Source of the DNA: Veillonella sp.
Lineage (GTDB): Bacteria; Bacillota; Negativicutes; Veillonellales; Veillonellaceae
NCBI GenBank assembly: GCA_019419725.1
Contig: DXZL01000051.1
Span: forward strand, 1-9,832
Direction of reading: 5' to 3'
Length of the DNA: 9,832 nucleotides
Every line of letters starts with the position of its first letter. Positions within the stretch are counted from its first letter, which is position 1. Below, in pieces: positions 1 to 6,401 of this stretch. A program made the position numbers and the translations under genes. The notes beneath the pieces are model-generated. The model did not search any database. It was not told the DNA's origin and worked only from the letters and a program-made list of their open reading frames with translations.

Positions 1-26
1 TTTATGCATAAGTTATACAAAAAATA

Positions 27-56
27 TTGGCCCTTTATAGTGTTTCTTGATATACT
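27..56 (+). promoter_or_regulatory. Candidate promoter of the fba-flippase operon
   Basis: A TATACT -10 box at 51-56 is preceded by TG at the extended -10 position (48-49). A weak -35 candidate, TTGGCC, lies at 27-32 with an 18-base spacer. An alternative reading takes TTGATA at 47-52 as a -35 with TATATG at 70-75. A leader of about 120 bases would result from the first reading. The block TTGATATACTTAA at 47-59 recurs upstream of the hydrolase gene at 5590-5602, which supports the extended -10 reading. Confidence 0.4.
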
Positions 57-98
57 TAACTTGAATTGATATATGATTGCAATAACACTAGTTTTTTA

Positions 99-118
99 TC
101 TAGCTCATATGCGCTAGA
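99..118 (+). other. Small stem-loop in the fba leader
   Basis: TCTAGC at 99-104 and GCTAGA at 113-118 can form a six-pair stem with an eight-base loop that contains CATATG. There is no following T-run, so it is not a terminator. It lies in the untranslated leader of the aldolase gene. A role in mRNA stability is possible but unproven, and a stem this short could be chance. Confidence 0.2.
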
Positions 119-168
119 AATACTAGCAGTCACAGTATTAATAACATGATATGACAGGCCCTATGGCC

Positions 169-175
169 AAGGAGG
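169..175 (+). promoter_or_regulatory. Ribosome binding site that sets the fba start
   Basis: AAGGAGG lies five bases before the ATG at 181. Two in-frame ATGs upstream, at 151 and 163, lack any such site. The start at 181 gives the N-terminus MPLVTTTEMF, which is where class II aldolases normally begin. Confidence 0.85.
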
Positions 176-180
176 ACAAC

Positions 181-1110
181 ATGCCATTAGTTACTACTAC
201 AGAAATGTTCAAAAAAGCCTATGAAGGCGGCTATGCTGTTGGCGCTTTCAATGTAAACAACATGGAAATCGTACAAGGTATCGTAGATGCAGCCAAAGAG
301 GAACAATCCCCTCTTATCTTGCAAGTATCTGCAGGTGCTCGTAAATACGCTAAACATATTTACCTTGTAAAACTCGTAGAAGCAGCTCTTGAAGACAGCA
401 ATCTACCTATCGCTCTTCACCTTGATCACGGCGATTCCTTCGAAATCTGTAAAGACTGTGTAGACGGTGGTTTCACATCCGTTATGATCGACGCATCTCA
501 CCATGACTTTGATGAAAACGTAAAAATTACTAAACAAGTTGTTGAATATGCTCACGCTCATGGCGTTGTAGTAGAAGCAGAACTAGGCCGTTTGGCTGGC
601 GTTGAAGATGATGTAAACGTATCTGATGCAGATGCTCGCTTCACTGATCCAGAACAAGCTGCTGAATTCGTACATCTTACAGGCGTAGATTCCTTAGCAA
701 TTGCTATTGGTACTAGCCACGGCGCTTACAAATTCAAAGGCGACCCTTACCTTGACTTCGATCGTTTGAAAAAAGTTGGCGAATTGTTGCCTAACTTCCC
801 TATCGTATTGCATGGTGCATCCTCCGTATTGCCTGAATTCGTAGCAAAATGTAACGAATTCGGTGGCAACATTCCTGGTGCACAAGGCGTACCTGAAGAA
901 ATGCTTCGCAAAGCAGCTCAAATGGCAGTTTGCAAAATCAACATCGATACAGACCTTCGCCTTGCAATGACTGCATCTGTACGTGAATACTTGGCTCAAA
1001 ATCCATCTGAATTTGATCCTCGTAAATACTTAGGACCTGCTCGTGATGCTATTAAAGGCATGGTAGCTCACAAAATTAAAAATGTATTGGGTTCTTCCAA
1101 CAAACTATAA
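181..1110 (+). CDS. fba: Class II fructose-1,6-bisphosphate aldolase
   Basis: This 309-residue cytosolic enzyme reversibly cleaves fructose-1,6-bisphosphate to dihydroxyacetone phosphate and glyceraldehyde-3-phosphate in glycolysis and gluconeogenesis. It is a zinc-dependent TIM barrel. HLDHG at residues 80-84 holds the catalytic Asp82 and zinc ligand His83. The other two expected zinc ligands are His180 (in GTSHGAYKF) and His211 (in VLHGASS). VEAELGRLAG (131-140) and the late NIDTDLR motif, which binds the substrate phosphate, are intact. The length fits the bacterial class II family of about 285-310 residues. The start at 181 is chosen over 151 because of the AAGGAGG site. Codon use looks strongly biased, as expected of a highly expressed glycolytic gene. 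The flippase gene begins 3 bases after its stop, so the two are probably cotranscribed. Function is certain at family level; substrate preference for fructose rather than tagatose bisphosphate is inferred. Confidence 0.96.
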   Translation: MPLVTTTEMFKKAYEGGYAVGAFNVNNMEIVQGIVDAAKEEQSPLILQVSAGARKYAKHIYLVKLVEAALEDSNLPIALHLDHGDSFEICKDCVDGGFTSVMIDASHHDFDENVKITKQVVEYAHAHGVVVEAELGRLAGVEDDVNVSDADARFTDPEQAAEFVHLTGVDSLAIAIGTSHGAYKFKGDPYLDFDRLKKVGELLPNFPIVLHGASSVLPEFVAKCNEFGGNIPGAQGVPEEMLRKAAQMAVCKINIDTDLRLAMTASVREYLAQNPSEFDPRKYLGPARDAIKGMVAHKIKNVLGSSNKL

Positions 1111-1113
1111 TCA

Positions 1114-2670
1114 ATGGCTAGTGGATTTTTAAAAGGAACCTTAATTTTAACCATTGCCGGTTTCGTAGTGAAAGCCATCGGTAGTATTAACTGGATTCTT
1201 CTATCTCGCATCTTGGGTGGTGAAGGCATCGGTATCTACCAGATGGCCTTTCCTATCTATTTGTTACTATTACAAATTTCGAGCGCAGGTGTGCCGATTG
1301 CCATCTCTATTTTGACGGCAGAACGATTAGCCTTACACGACTTTGGTGGTGCTAAGAGAGTATTCAATATATCTTTTACAATGTTAACCATTACAGGCTT
1401 TATCGCCAGCCTCGCCATGTACTTTGGTGCAGATTGGTTGATCTCTAGTGGTCTCATTGCTGAAAGCCGTGCCTACTACTCTATCATCGCGCTCGCTCCG
1501 GCAGTATTCTTTGTAACGTGGATTTCCTGCTTCCGCGGGTATATCCAAGGCTATGAAATGATGACGCCAACGGCGGTCAGCCAAATCGTAGAACAACTAT
1601 TACGTGTTATCGTCATGCTCGGTGCCGCAGCTATCTTGTTACCTTATGGTCTACCAGCTGCTGCAGGTGGTGCTAGCTTAGGTGCTGGTGTCGGTGCCTT
1701 TGGTGCCTTCCTGGTGCTCTTGTACTATTACTATAAATTGCCTAAAGCTAGTAGTACTGGTGAAAGCTACGATGGTCCCCGTGAATCAGCTAAAGAAATT
1801 TTGTCACGACTCTTAACATTGTCTATTCCAATTTCCTTAGCAAGTATCATGTTACCACTGACGGCTAACCTCGATTTGCTCATCGTACCACGTCGACTCT
1901 TAGATGCTGGTTTCCCGATGAACGAGGTAACAGAACTGTTCGGTTATCTTACAGGTATGGCGGTACCGCTCATCAACTTGGCTACCATCATTACAGCAGC
2001 CCTTGCAACAAGCATTGTACCGGCTATTTCTCATGCCTTTGCTAAACGCGATCATGAAGGTATTTATGACCGCACTGCAGGGTCTATGCGACTAACATTC
2101 ATGGCTACTGTACCATTTACAGTGCTATTGTATGTACTTGCTGCGCCAACAGTTACCTTGATTTATAATGCCCCTAAGGCAGAATTAGCTACGCAAATCA
2201 CTGCGTTCTCTATCTTCTTCCTCGGTGTGCACCAAGTAACAACAGGTATCTTACAAGGTCTTAACAAGCCACGTATTCCTGTAATTAATATGGGTATTGC
2301 TCTAGTTATCAAGGTCATCCTTAACTGGACATTAACAGCTATCCCATGGCTTGGTATCGGTGGTGCTGCATGGGCAACCGTTGCTGATATTGGCTTTGCA
2401 GCGTTACTCAACTTGATTTACATCAAAAAATACACAGGCTACTTCCTCGATATTTCCCTACTTTGGAAAAACGTGGTCAGTGCCGGTGTTATGGGTATAC
2501 TCATCTTTATGAGTTACCACTATTTAACAGATATCTTACCAATGTGGGCTAACTTCATACTCACTGGTATCGAAGGCTTATTGCTCTACGTTATTATCAT
2601 GGTTCTTCTAAAAGGACTTAATAAAAACGATGGTGCAAGCATGCCACTCATTGGAAGATTTTTTAGATAA
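1114..2670 (+). CDS. MOP-superfamily polysaccharide/lipid-II flippase (SpoVB/MurJ-like)
   Basis: This 518-residue membrane protein belongs to the multidrug/oligosaccharidyl-lipid/polysaccharide (MOP) exporter superfamily. Its N-terminus, with FLKGTLILTIAG, then VVKAIG, ILGGEGIGIYQMA and the GVPIAIS stretch, is typical of the SpoVB/YtgP branch. Hydrophobic segments run through the whole length, consistent with about 14 transmembrane helices. The C-terminus ends with a short basic tail. Family members flip lipid-linked precursors such as lipid II or polysaccharide repeat units across the inner membrane. Which substrate is used here cannot be read from sequence; the sporulation name is historical. 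The gene follows fba after 3 bases and has no recognisable Shine-Dalgarno sequence of its own, so translation probably depends on coupling to fba. A strong terminator follows 12 bases after the stop. No truncation or frameshift is seen. Confidence 0.9.
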   Translation: MASGFLKGTLILTIAGFVVKAIGSINWILLSRILGGEGIGIYQMAFPIYLLLLQISSAGVPIAISILTAERLALHDFGGAKRVFNISFTMLTITGFIASLAMYFGADWLISSGLIAESRAYYSIIALAPAVFFVTWISCFRGYIQGYEMMTPTAVSQIVEQLLRVIVMLGAAAILLPYGLPAAAGGASLGAGVGAFGAFLVLLYYYYKLPKASSTGESYDGPRESAKEILSRLLTLSIPISLASIMLPLTANLDLLIVPRRLLDAGFPMNEVTELFGYLTGMAVPLINLATIITAALATSIVPAISHAFAKRDHEGIYDRTAGSMRLTFMATVPFTVLLYVLAAPTVTLIYNAPKAELATQITAFSIFFLGVHQVTTGILQGLNKPRIPVINMGIALVIKVILNWTLTAIPWLGIGGAAWATVADIGFAALLNLIYIKKYTGYFLDISLLWKNVVSAGVMGILIFMSYHYLTDILPMWANFILTGIEGLLLYVIIMVLLKGLNKNDGASMPLIGRFFR

Positions 2671-2682
2671 TTATATAAAACC

Positions 2683-2717
2683 AAGAGGACTGACTCATTT
2701 GAGTCAGTCCTCTTTTT
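2683..2717. terminator. Strong hairpin terminator between convergent genes
   Basis: A perfect 14-bp stem (2683-2696 with 2701-2714) with a four-base ATTT loop runs into TTTTT on the plus strand, ending the fba-flippase unit. Read leftward, the stem is followed by GGTTTTATA, so it may also stop transcripts of the 2736-4073 gene, whose stop codon lies 19 bases from the stem. I see no other terminator for that gene. Confidence 0.92.
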
Positions 2718-2735
2718 ATACTACCTATATAGATA

Positions 2736-4073
2736 CTATTTATTGAAAATTTTTGTATCACCAAAAACATCAGGTGGTACACCTAAACCTAGTTTTATCT
2801 TATTATAGTTTGTTTTATTTCTCTTATTATCCACATATTGTATCATATCTCTAATTTTATAATTACTTACATGAATATCGTGTGGTTTCTTTACCATATA
2901 TGTATAACGATAATTTTCGTCATATACCGTCATAGTAAACAATGTGTATTTATCTCCTTCAACCTCTAAATACACACCAGGTGTAGCATCATTCCAAACC
3001 GTAGCCGATTGAATTGGTTTCCCTTTACTTAACGATTCAGTATAAACAAAATCATTTAAATAGTTAAATAAAACATTTTGCTTTTTCACGTTATCTATAG
3101 ATGACAAAGGAGTAACAATGAACTCTTCTTTTATATTTCCAGAAGAATAATTTACCTTATAGCCACCATTCTTAAGAGTCTCACGACCAATATACTTACT
3201 ATTTTTAAATACTTGGAAAGTAAAATTTTCTACACGAACTGGAGTCGTATTTTCTAAAATAGCTGATGCAGGTTTGATAGAAGGCAAAATAGTATTAACT
3301 AATGGTGCCATAGTTGAATTCATGATTTCTTGTTCATTATCTTTCAAAACATTATGATTTAAACGACCACTCATCTGATAGCCTATGTGATAACTTCTAG
3401 TAGGTGATGTGGGGAGTGTAAAATTTAATGTACCTATTATATTATCTGAATCATATTTGATTACATCCCAAGTTGCCTTCTCGATGCCTTTATATGCAAA
3501 AGTGCCACTACCTAACATCTTAGAACCATCAGGACGTATATCTCCTTTGCTCCCTTCAAATTCTTTACGCAATATATCACTATTTAGCTTACTATATTCA
3601 ATATTGGTATTCTCCCAAAGATTACCCTTTGGTTGAGGGCGAACTTCATAGCCTAATTGAGCAATTCGAGAAAAAATACGTCCCATTCTAACGACATCTT
3701 TTGTATTATCTAACCTTGCAATTCCTATACCACTTTCATAAGGAGCTGTAAATTTTATATCTGCCCCATTATCACGTAAAATTAAAACTGTCCGTGAATA
3801 CATAATCGCATTATTTAATTCTTTAGTAGCATAAATATCAGAATCTAACTTTGACTTATCATAATTAGGGTCTTTTGCTCGAATAGCAGGTATTTCTTTT
3901 TCTATACTCTGATCCATTAAGCGCGTTACTTTAGGATCTATCCGATAATGCTGATATGCATCTTCTGGTGCAGGAGGAAAAGCACCTGGAATATTAATAT
4001 CAATCCCATAAGACGGTCCCACACCTAATGTAATACCTAAAAGACCTAAAGTTATTACTCGTTTCCAATTCAT
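2736..4073 (-). CDS. Unrecognised exported protein, 445 residues
   Basis: I do not recognise the family. Residues 1-23 form a classical Sec signal peptide: a charged start (MNWKR), a hydrophobic core rich in Leu and Gly, and a likely cleavage after SYG. There is no lipobox cysteine, and the whole protein contains no cysteine at all. No further transmembrane segment is evident, so the mature protein is probably periplasmic or otherwise extracytoplasmic. The remainder is rich in Asn, Lys, Tyr and Ser, with many short alternating polar/hydrophobic stretches suggesting beta structure in the second half. The start is supported by GAGGAG eight bases upstream. The gene stands alone, with its own promoter at 4114-4142 and a shared terminator at 2683-2717. 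It is visibly more AT-rich than the fba and flippase genes next to it, a hint (not proof) of accessory or fast-evolving status. Confidence 0.85.
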   Translation of the reverse strand: MNWKRVITLGLLGITLGVGPSYGIDINIPGAFPPAPEDAYQHYRIDPKVTRLMDQSIEKEIPAIRAKDPNYDKSKLDSDIYATKELNNAIMYSRTVLILRDNGADIKFTAPYESGIGIARLDNTKDVVRMGRIFSRIAQLGYEVRPQPKGNLWENTNIEYSKLNSDILRKEFEGSKGDIRPDGSKMLGSGTFAYKGIEKATWDVIKYDSDNIIGTLNFTLPTSPTRSYHIGYQMSGRLNHNVLKDNEQEIMNSTMAPLVNTILPSIKPASAILENTTPVRVENFTFQVFKNSKYIGRETLKNGGYKVNYSSGNIKEEFIVTPLSSIDNVKKQNVLFNYLNDFVYTESLSKGKPIQSATVWNDATPGVYLEVEGDKYTLFTMTVYDENYRYTYMVKKPHDIHVSNYKIRDMIQYVDNKRNKTNYNKIKLGLGVPPDVFGDTKIFNK

Positions 4074-4113
4074 AAATACTCTCCTCTATATACTAGCTCT
4101 CAATTTAACAAAT

Positions 4114-4142
4114 ATTATATCTAATTATTAATTTTTTATCAA
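4114..4142 (-). promoter_or_regulatory. Sigma-70 type promoter of the exported-protein gene
   Basis: Read leftward, TTGATA (4142-4137) and TATAAT (4119-4114) are separated by exactly 17 bases: a perfect -10 and a one-mismatch -35. Transcription would begin near 4107, giving a leader of about 34 bases that contains the GAGGAG ribosome binding site. This is the best promoter in the window. Confidence 0.75.
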
Positions 4143-4221
4143 TTTTATTTAAAATTTTATTATAAATATATTATTTGATACAGCTAATCATAGAGTGTAG
4201 AAGAGTTGTTAAACTTCTTAC

Positions 4222-4250
4222 AGAATATAAACTCTTTATACTTGTATCAA
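4222..4250 (-). promoter_or_regulatory. Possible second, upstream promoter for the exported-protein gene
   Basis: Leftward TTGATA (4250-4245) and TATTCT (4227-4222) have a 17-base spacer but a poorer -10. An imperfect inverted repeat at 4196-4222, with arms TGTAGAAGAGTT and AACTTCTTACA, begins right at this -10, so a regulated upstream start is conceivable. The AT-rich background makes chance matches common. Confidence 0.25.
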
Positions 4251-4310
4251 TATTGTAGGTACAAAGTTTTATATAGATGAGGTAATACATTAACCATACA
4301 CAGTATCATA

Positions 4311-4347
4311 AAAATAAGGAGAAGGAATTTAACCTTCTCCTTATTTT
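4311..4347 (-). terminator. Terminator of the AEC permease gene
   Basis: A 15-bp perfect stem (4311-4325 with 4333-4347) encloses a seven-base loop. Read leftward the stem ends in a run of T (CTTATTTTTATG), which fits an intrinsic terminator. The right arm overlaps the TAA stop of the permease gene at 4346-4348, so gene end and terminator are fused. The AT ends of the stem also leave a T-run rightward. Confidence 0.88.
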
Positions 4348-5383
4348 ATGTAGTTATTCCTATCATAGTTAGGATTTCCATAATAATTGGTATAGCTACC
4401 ACAAATAATATAGTACTAATCATGACAAGTCCTGTAGCAAATGGCAAATCAGCTTTGGATTCATTAGCTACGATTGGTAATACTGCAATAACGGGACCCG
4501 CCGATTGTACAACAAAGGTAATGATTGCTATTGGTTCTAGGACGATACCTGCGCCATATTGCAAGCCCAGAATGACACAGAACATGATAATCGGTGAAAT
4601 TACAAAACGACCGATAATACCACCAATGGAATCTTTATTGAGACTCATACTTTTTAGCCCCGCATCATGAAGTACAATACCAATATAAATCAAGGATAAT
4701 GGGGTTACCATATCTCCTAAGTAATTTAATGTAGTATGTAAAATTGGTGCTAAAGGAATTTTGAAGAATAAGAATATTAATGCTACAAAGAACCCTAACA
4801 ATGGTGGAGGTAATAACTTCTTCAAATCAAATTTAAACTTCTTATGATTTGTTTCTGTAGCTATTGTGCTATTACTTATACCATCAGTTTTACTATTATC
4901 AAAACCTAATTCATCATTAGGCAGTGGATCTAATTCTATAAGGAATACCCCTACCATCCATACTGAAATAGTGTTACCGATATAATATAACAAGAAATAT
5001 GGTAGCGCATCCTGCCCAAAGAGGGCGATTTGTACTGGCAATCCAATAAATAAGCAATTATCATTAACTACCATATTTATAAAAATACCACGCCTACCTC
5101 GAGGTACTTTTAGTACTTTCATCATGATAAAAGCAACGATATATGCAATTACATAGGTTAATGTAACGGCTAGCATCCCATATCGAAGGTCCCATAAATC
5201 CGATGTATGTAGATGATGCAATACCGATACAAATACACCGGCTGGTAACGCAACAGACATGATAAATCTAGATAGATTACCACTAAATATGGGATGAAAC
5301 ATCCCTCGCCCTTTTAATATATATCCTAGCGAGATTAGCAATACAATAGGTATGATGCTCTGTAAGGATGTAAGAAAAACCAT
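4346..5383 (-). CDS. AEC-family permease (auxin efflux carrier type)
   Basis: This 345-residue inner-membrane transporter has the two-half layout of the AEC family: about five hydrophobic helices (residues 8-150), a hydrophilic cytosolic-type loop (about 152-187, Asn/Lys/Asp rich), then about five more helices (192-340). Family-type signatures include NDNCLFIGLPV at 107-117, RFVISP at 259-264 and QSAGPVIAVLPIVANE at 293-308. Bacterial members characterised so far move malate, malonate or other carboxylates, or amino-acid-like substrates. A carboxylate would suit a lactate/malate-fermenting Negativicute, but the substrate cannot be deduced. The start is set by GGGAGG six bases before the ATG. 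The gene is divergent from the gamma-glutamyl hydrolase operon, with 262 bases between their start codons, and is monocistronic judging by its own terminator. Confidence 0.88.
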   Translation of the reverse strand: MVFLTSLQSIIPIVLLISLGYILKGRGMFHPIFSGNLSRFIMSVALPAGVFVSVLHHLHTSDLWDLRYGMLAVTLTYVIAYIVAFIMMKVLKVPRGRRGIFINMVVNDNCLFIGLPVQIALFGQDALPYFLLYYIGNTISVWMVGVFLIELDPLPNDELGFDNSKTDGISNSTIATETNHKKFKFDLKKLLPPPLLGFFVALIFLFFKIPLAPILHTTLNYLGDMVTPLSLIYIGIVLHDAGLKSMSLNKDSIGGIIGRFVISPIIMFCVILGLQYGAGIVLEPIAIITFVVQSAGPVIAVLPIVANESKADLPFATGLVMISTILFVVAIPIIMEILTMIGITT

Positions 5384-5415
5384 AGTAAACCTCCCGTACA
5401 GTTTATTCGTAATCT

Positions 5416-5424
5416 ATCATACCA
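5416..5424 (-). promoter_or_regulatory. Candidate extended -10 promoter of the AEC permease gene
   Basis: Read leftward, TGG followed by TATGAT (5421-5416) forms an extended -10 element about 30 bases before the permease start. No good -35 is found at 16-18 bases. The tandem repeat at 5445-5492 begins about 24 bases upstream of the -10, close to where an activator or repressor could act. Confidence 0.4.
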
Positions 5425-5444
5425 TGTTTTTAACAAAACATATA

Positions 5445-5492
5445 CGAATATAATTACCCCTATAAAACCGAATATAATTATCCCTATAAAAC
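5445..5492. repeat. Two-copy 24-bp tandem repeat in the divergent promoter region
   Basis: Positions 5445-5468 and 5469-5492 are adjacent direct copies that agree at 23 of 24 bases; the only difference is C5457 against T5481. Each copy contains AATATAATTA followed by a C-run and TATAAAAC. They lie between the start of the AEC permease and that of the hydrolase operon. Paired sites spaced 24 bp apart are compatible with a regulator binding cooperatively to one gene or both, or with a recent slippage duplication. Confidence 0.8.
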
Positions 5493-5507
5493 TAATATGA
5501 ATTTTAG

Positions 5508-5533
5508 AAAATGTAACAATGTTAACATATTTT
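5508..5533. promoter_or_regulatory. Palindrome, possible operator
   Basis: ATGTTAACAT at 5519-5528 is a perfect 10-bp palindrome. A related half, ATGTAACA, precedes it at 5511-5518, and AAAA/TTTT flanks make a wider imperfect dyad across 5508-5533. It lies about 60 bases upstream of the likely hydrolase -10. No specific regulator can be named from the sequence. Confidence 0.3.
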
Positions 5534-5589
5534 AGAATGTATAAGTTTTATAATTAATTGCAATAGTAGTATTATTTATTCACGAATAT

Positions 5590-5602
5590 TTGATATACTT
5601 AA
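5590..5602 (+). promoter_or_regulatory. Candidate extended -10 promoter of the hydrolase-permease operon
   Basis: TGA followed by TATACT (5591-5599) matches an extended -10 element; no strong -35 lies 16-18 bases upstream. The 13-base block TTGATATACTTAA at 5590-5602 is identical to the one at 47-59 in front of fba. A second -10-like TATACT occurs at 5605-5610. The leader would be about 40 bases. Confidence 0.45.
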
Positions 5603-5634
5603 ACTATACTAATTGTACAAATTTTTACACATAC

Positions 5635-5640
5635 GAGGTG
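5635..5640 (+). promoter_or_regulatory. Ribosome binding site that sets the hydrolase start
   Basis: GAGGTG lies five bases before the ATG at 5646. The longer reading frame opens at a TTG at 5613, but that start has no ribosome binding site, would sit almost on the promoter, and would add 11 residues not expected in this family. Confidence 0.75.
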
Positions 5641-5645
5641 ATATT

Positions 5646-6386
5646 ATGACAAAACCATTCATTGGTGTATCTGGCAATATCTTACGAGATAGCGGCGGTG
5701 CCTACGTAGATTTATTACGTTCTTATGTAAACCATGATTATCCACGCTCTATCGAAGAGGCTGGTGGCATTCCAGTTATCATTCCATTTACAAAAAATCT
5801 GGACGTAGCCCGTGAAACAGTGGCAAAACTTGACGCCTTATTATTATCTGGTGGCCATGATGTATCTCCCCTAAATTACGGTGAGGAACCATTGCAAGGT
5901 CTAGGCGATGTATTCCCTGAACGAGATCAATTCGATTTTGCATTATTAAAAGCAGCAGAAGAAAAACAGATTCCTATCTTTTGTATTTGCCGAGGCATTC
6001 AAATTTTAAATGTATATCGTGGTGGTTCTCTATACCAAGATTTAAAGTATGATGAAAACTGTACGATAAAACATTCACAAAACCAAACACCTTCTCTTGG
6101 CACTCATACAGTAGATATTGAATTTGAATCAAAACTTGCTAGTGCAATTGGTCGCTCCACATGGATTACAAATTCTCACCATCATCAAACAGTAAAACAT
6201 GTTGGTAAAGGTTTACAAGTAGTAGCAAGAGCTAAGGATGGTACTGTAGAAGCATTAGAAGACGCTTCCTATCCTTGGTTAGTAGCCTGCCAATTCCATC
6301 CAGAAATGATGTCTGAAACAGATGAAAATGCAAAACGTTTATTTGCTGCCTTTGTAACAGCAGCTCGAGAAAATATAACTAAATAG
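5646..6386 (+). CDS. Gamma-glutamyl hydrolase, class I glutamine amidotransferase-like (peptidase C26, PuuD-like)
   Basis: This 246-residue cytosolic protein matches the peptidase C26 group, whose members hydrolyse gamma-glutamyl bonds, such as gamma-glutamyl-GABA in putrescine breakdown. The N-terminus (KPFIGVSGN) and SIEEAGGIPVIIP at 35-47 are typical. LLSGGHDVSP (66-75) forms the conserved loop. Cys115, in CICRGIQILN, is the expected nucleophile, and His218 and Glu220 in QFHPEM complete the triad. GGSLYQDL (126-133) and NSHHHQTV (176-183) are also family signatures. Length fits the roughly 240-255 residues usual in the family. The APC permease gene follows after 15 bases with its own ribosome binding site, so both are probably in one operon, suggesting uptake followed by hydrolysis. 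No other putrescine-pathway genes are visible, so the exact substrate remains open. Confidence 0.92.
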   Translation: MTKPFIGVSGNILRDSGGAYVDLLRSYVNHDYPRSIEEAGGIPVIIPFTKNLDVARETVAKLDALLLSGGHDVSPLNYGEEPLQGLGDVFPERDQFDFALLKAAEEKQIPIFCICRGIQILNVYRGGSLYQDLKYDENCTIKHSQNQTPSLGTHTVDIEFESKLASAIGRSTWITNSHHHQTVKHVGKGLQVVARAKDGTVEALEDASYPWLVACQFHPEMMSETDENAKRLFAAFVTAARENITK

Positions 6387-6401
6387 TAGGAAGGTTTTAG
6401 T

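Noticed and set aside
90..180. Riboswitch or T-box in the fba leader
   Set aside because: Only one short stem-loop is present, with no terminator, no conserved riboswitch core and no T-box motif.
694..999. A 101-codon minus-strand frame inside the aldolase gene
   Set aside because: It is a shadow of the highly biased fba codons; the Cys- and Phe-rich product matches no family and there is no start signal.
2827..2835. Perfect DnaA box TTATCCACA, with another at 8361-8369
   Set aside because: Both are single sites inside coding sequence, far apart, with no cluster, no adjacent unwinding element and no dnaA or dnaN nearby, so they do not indicate a replication origin.
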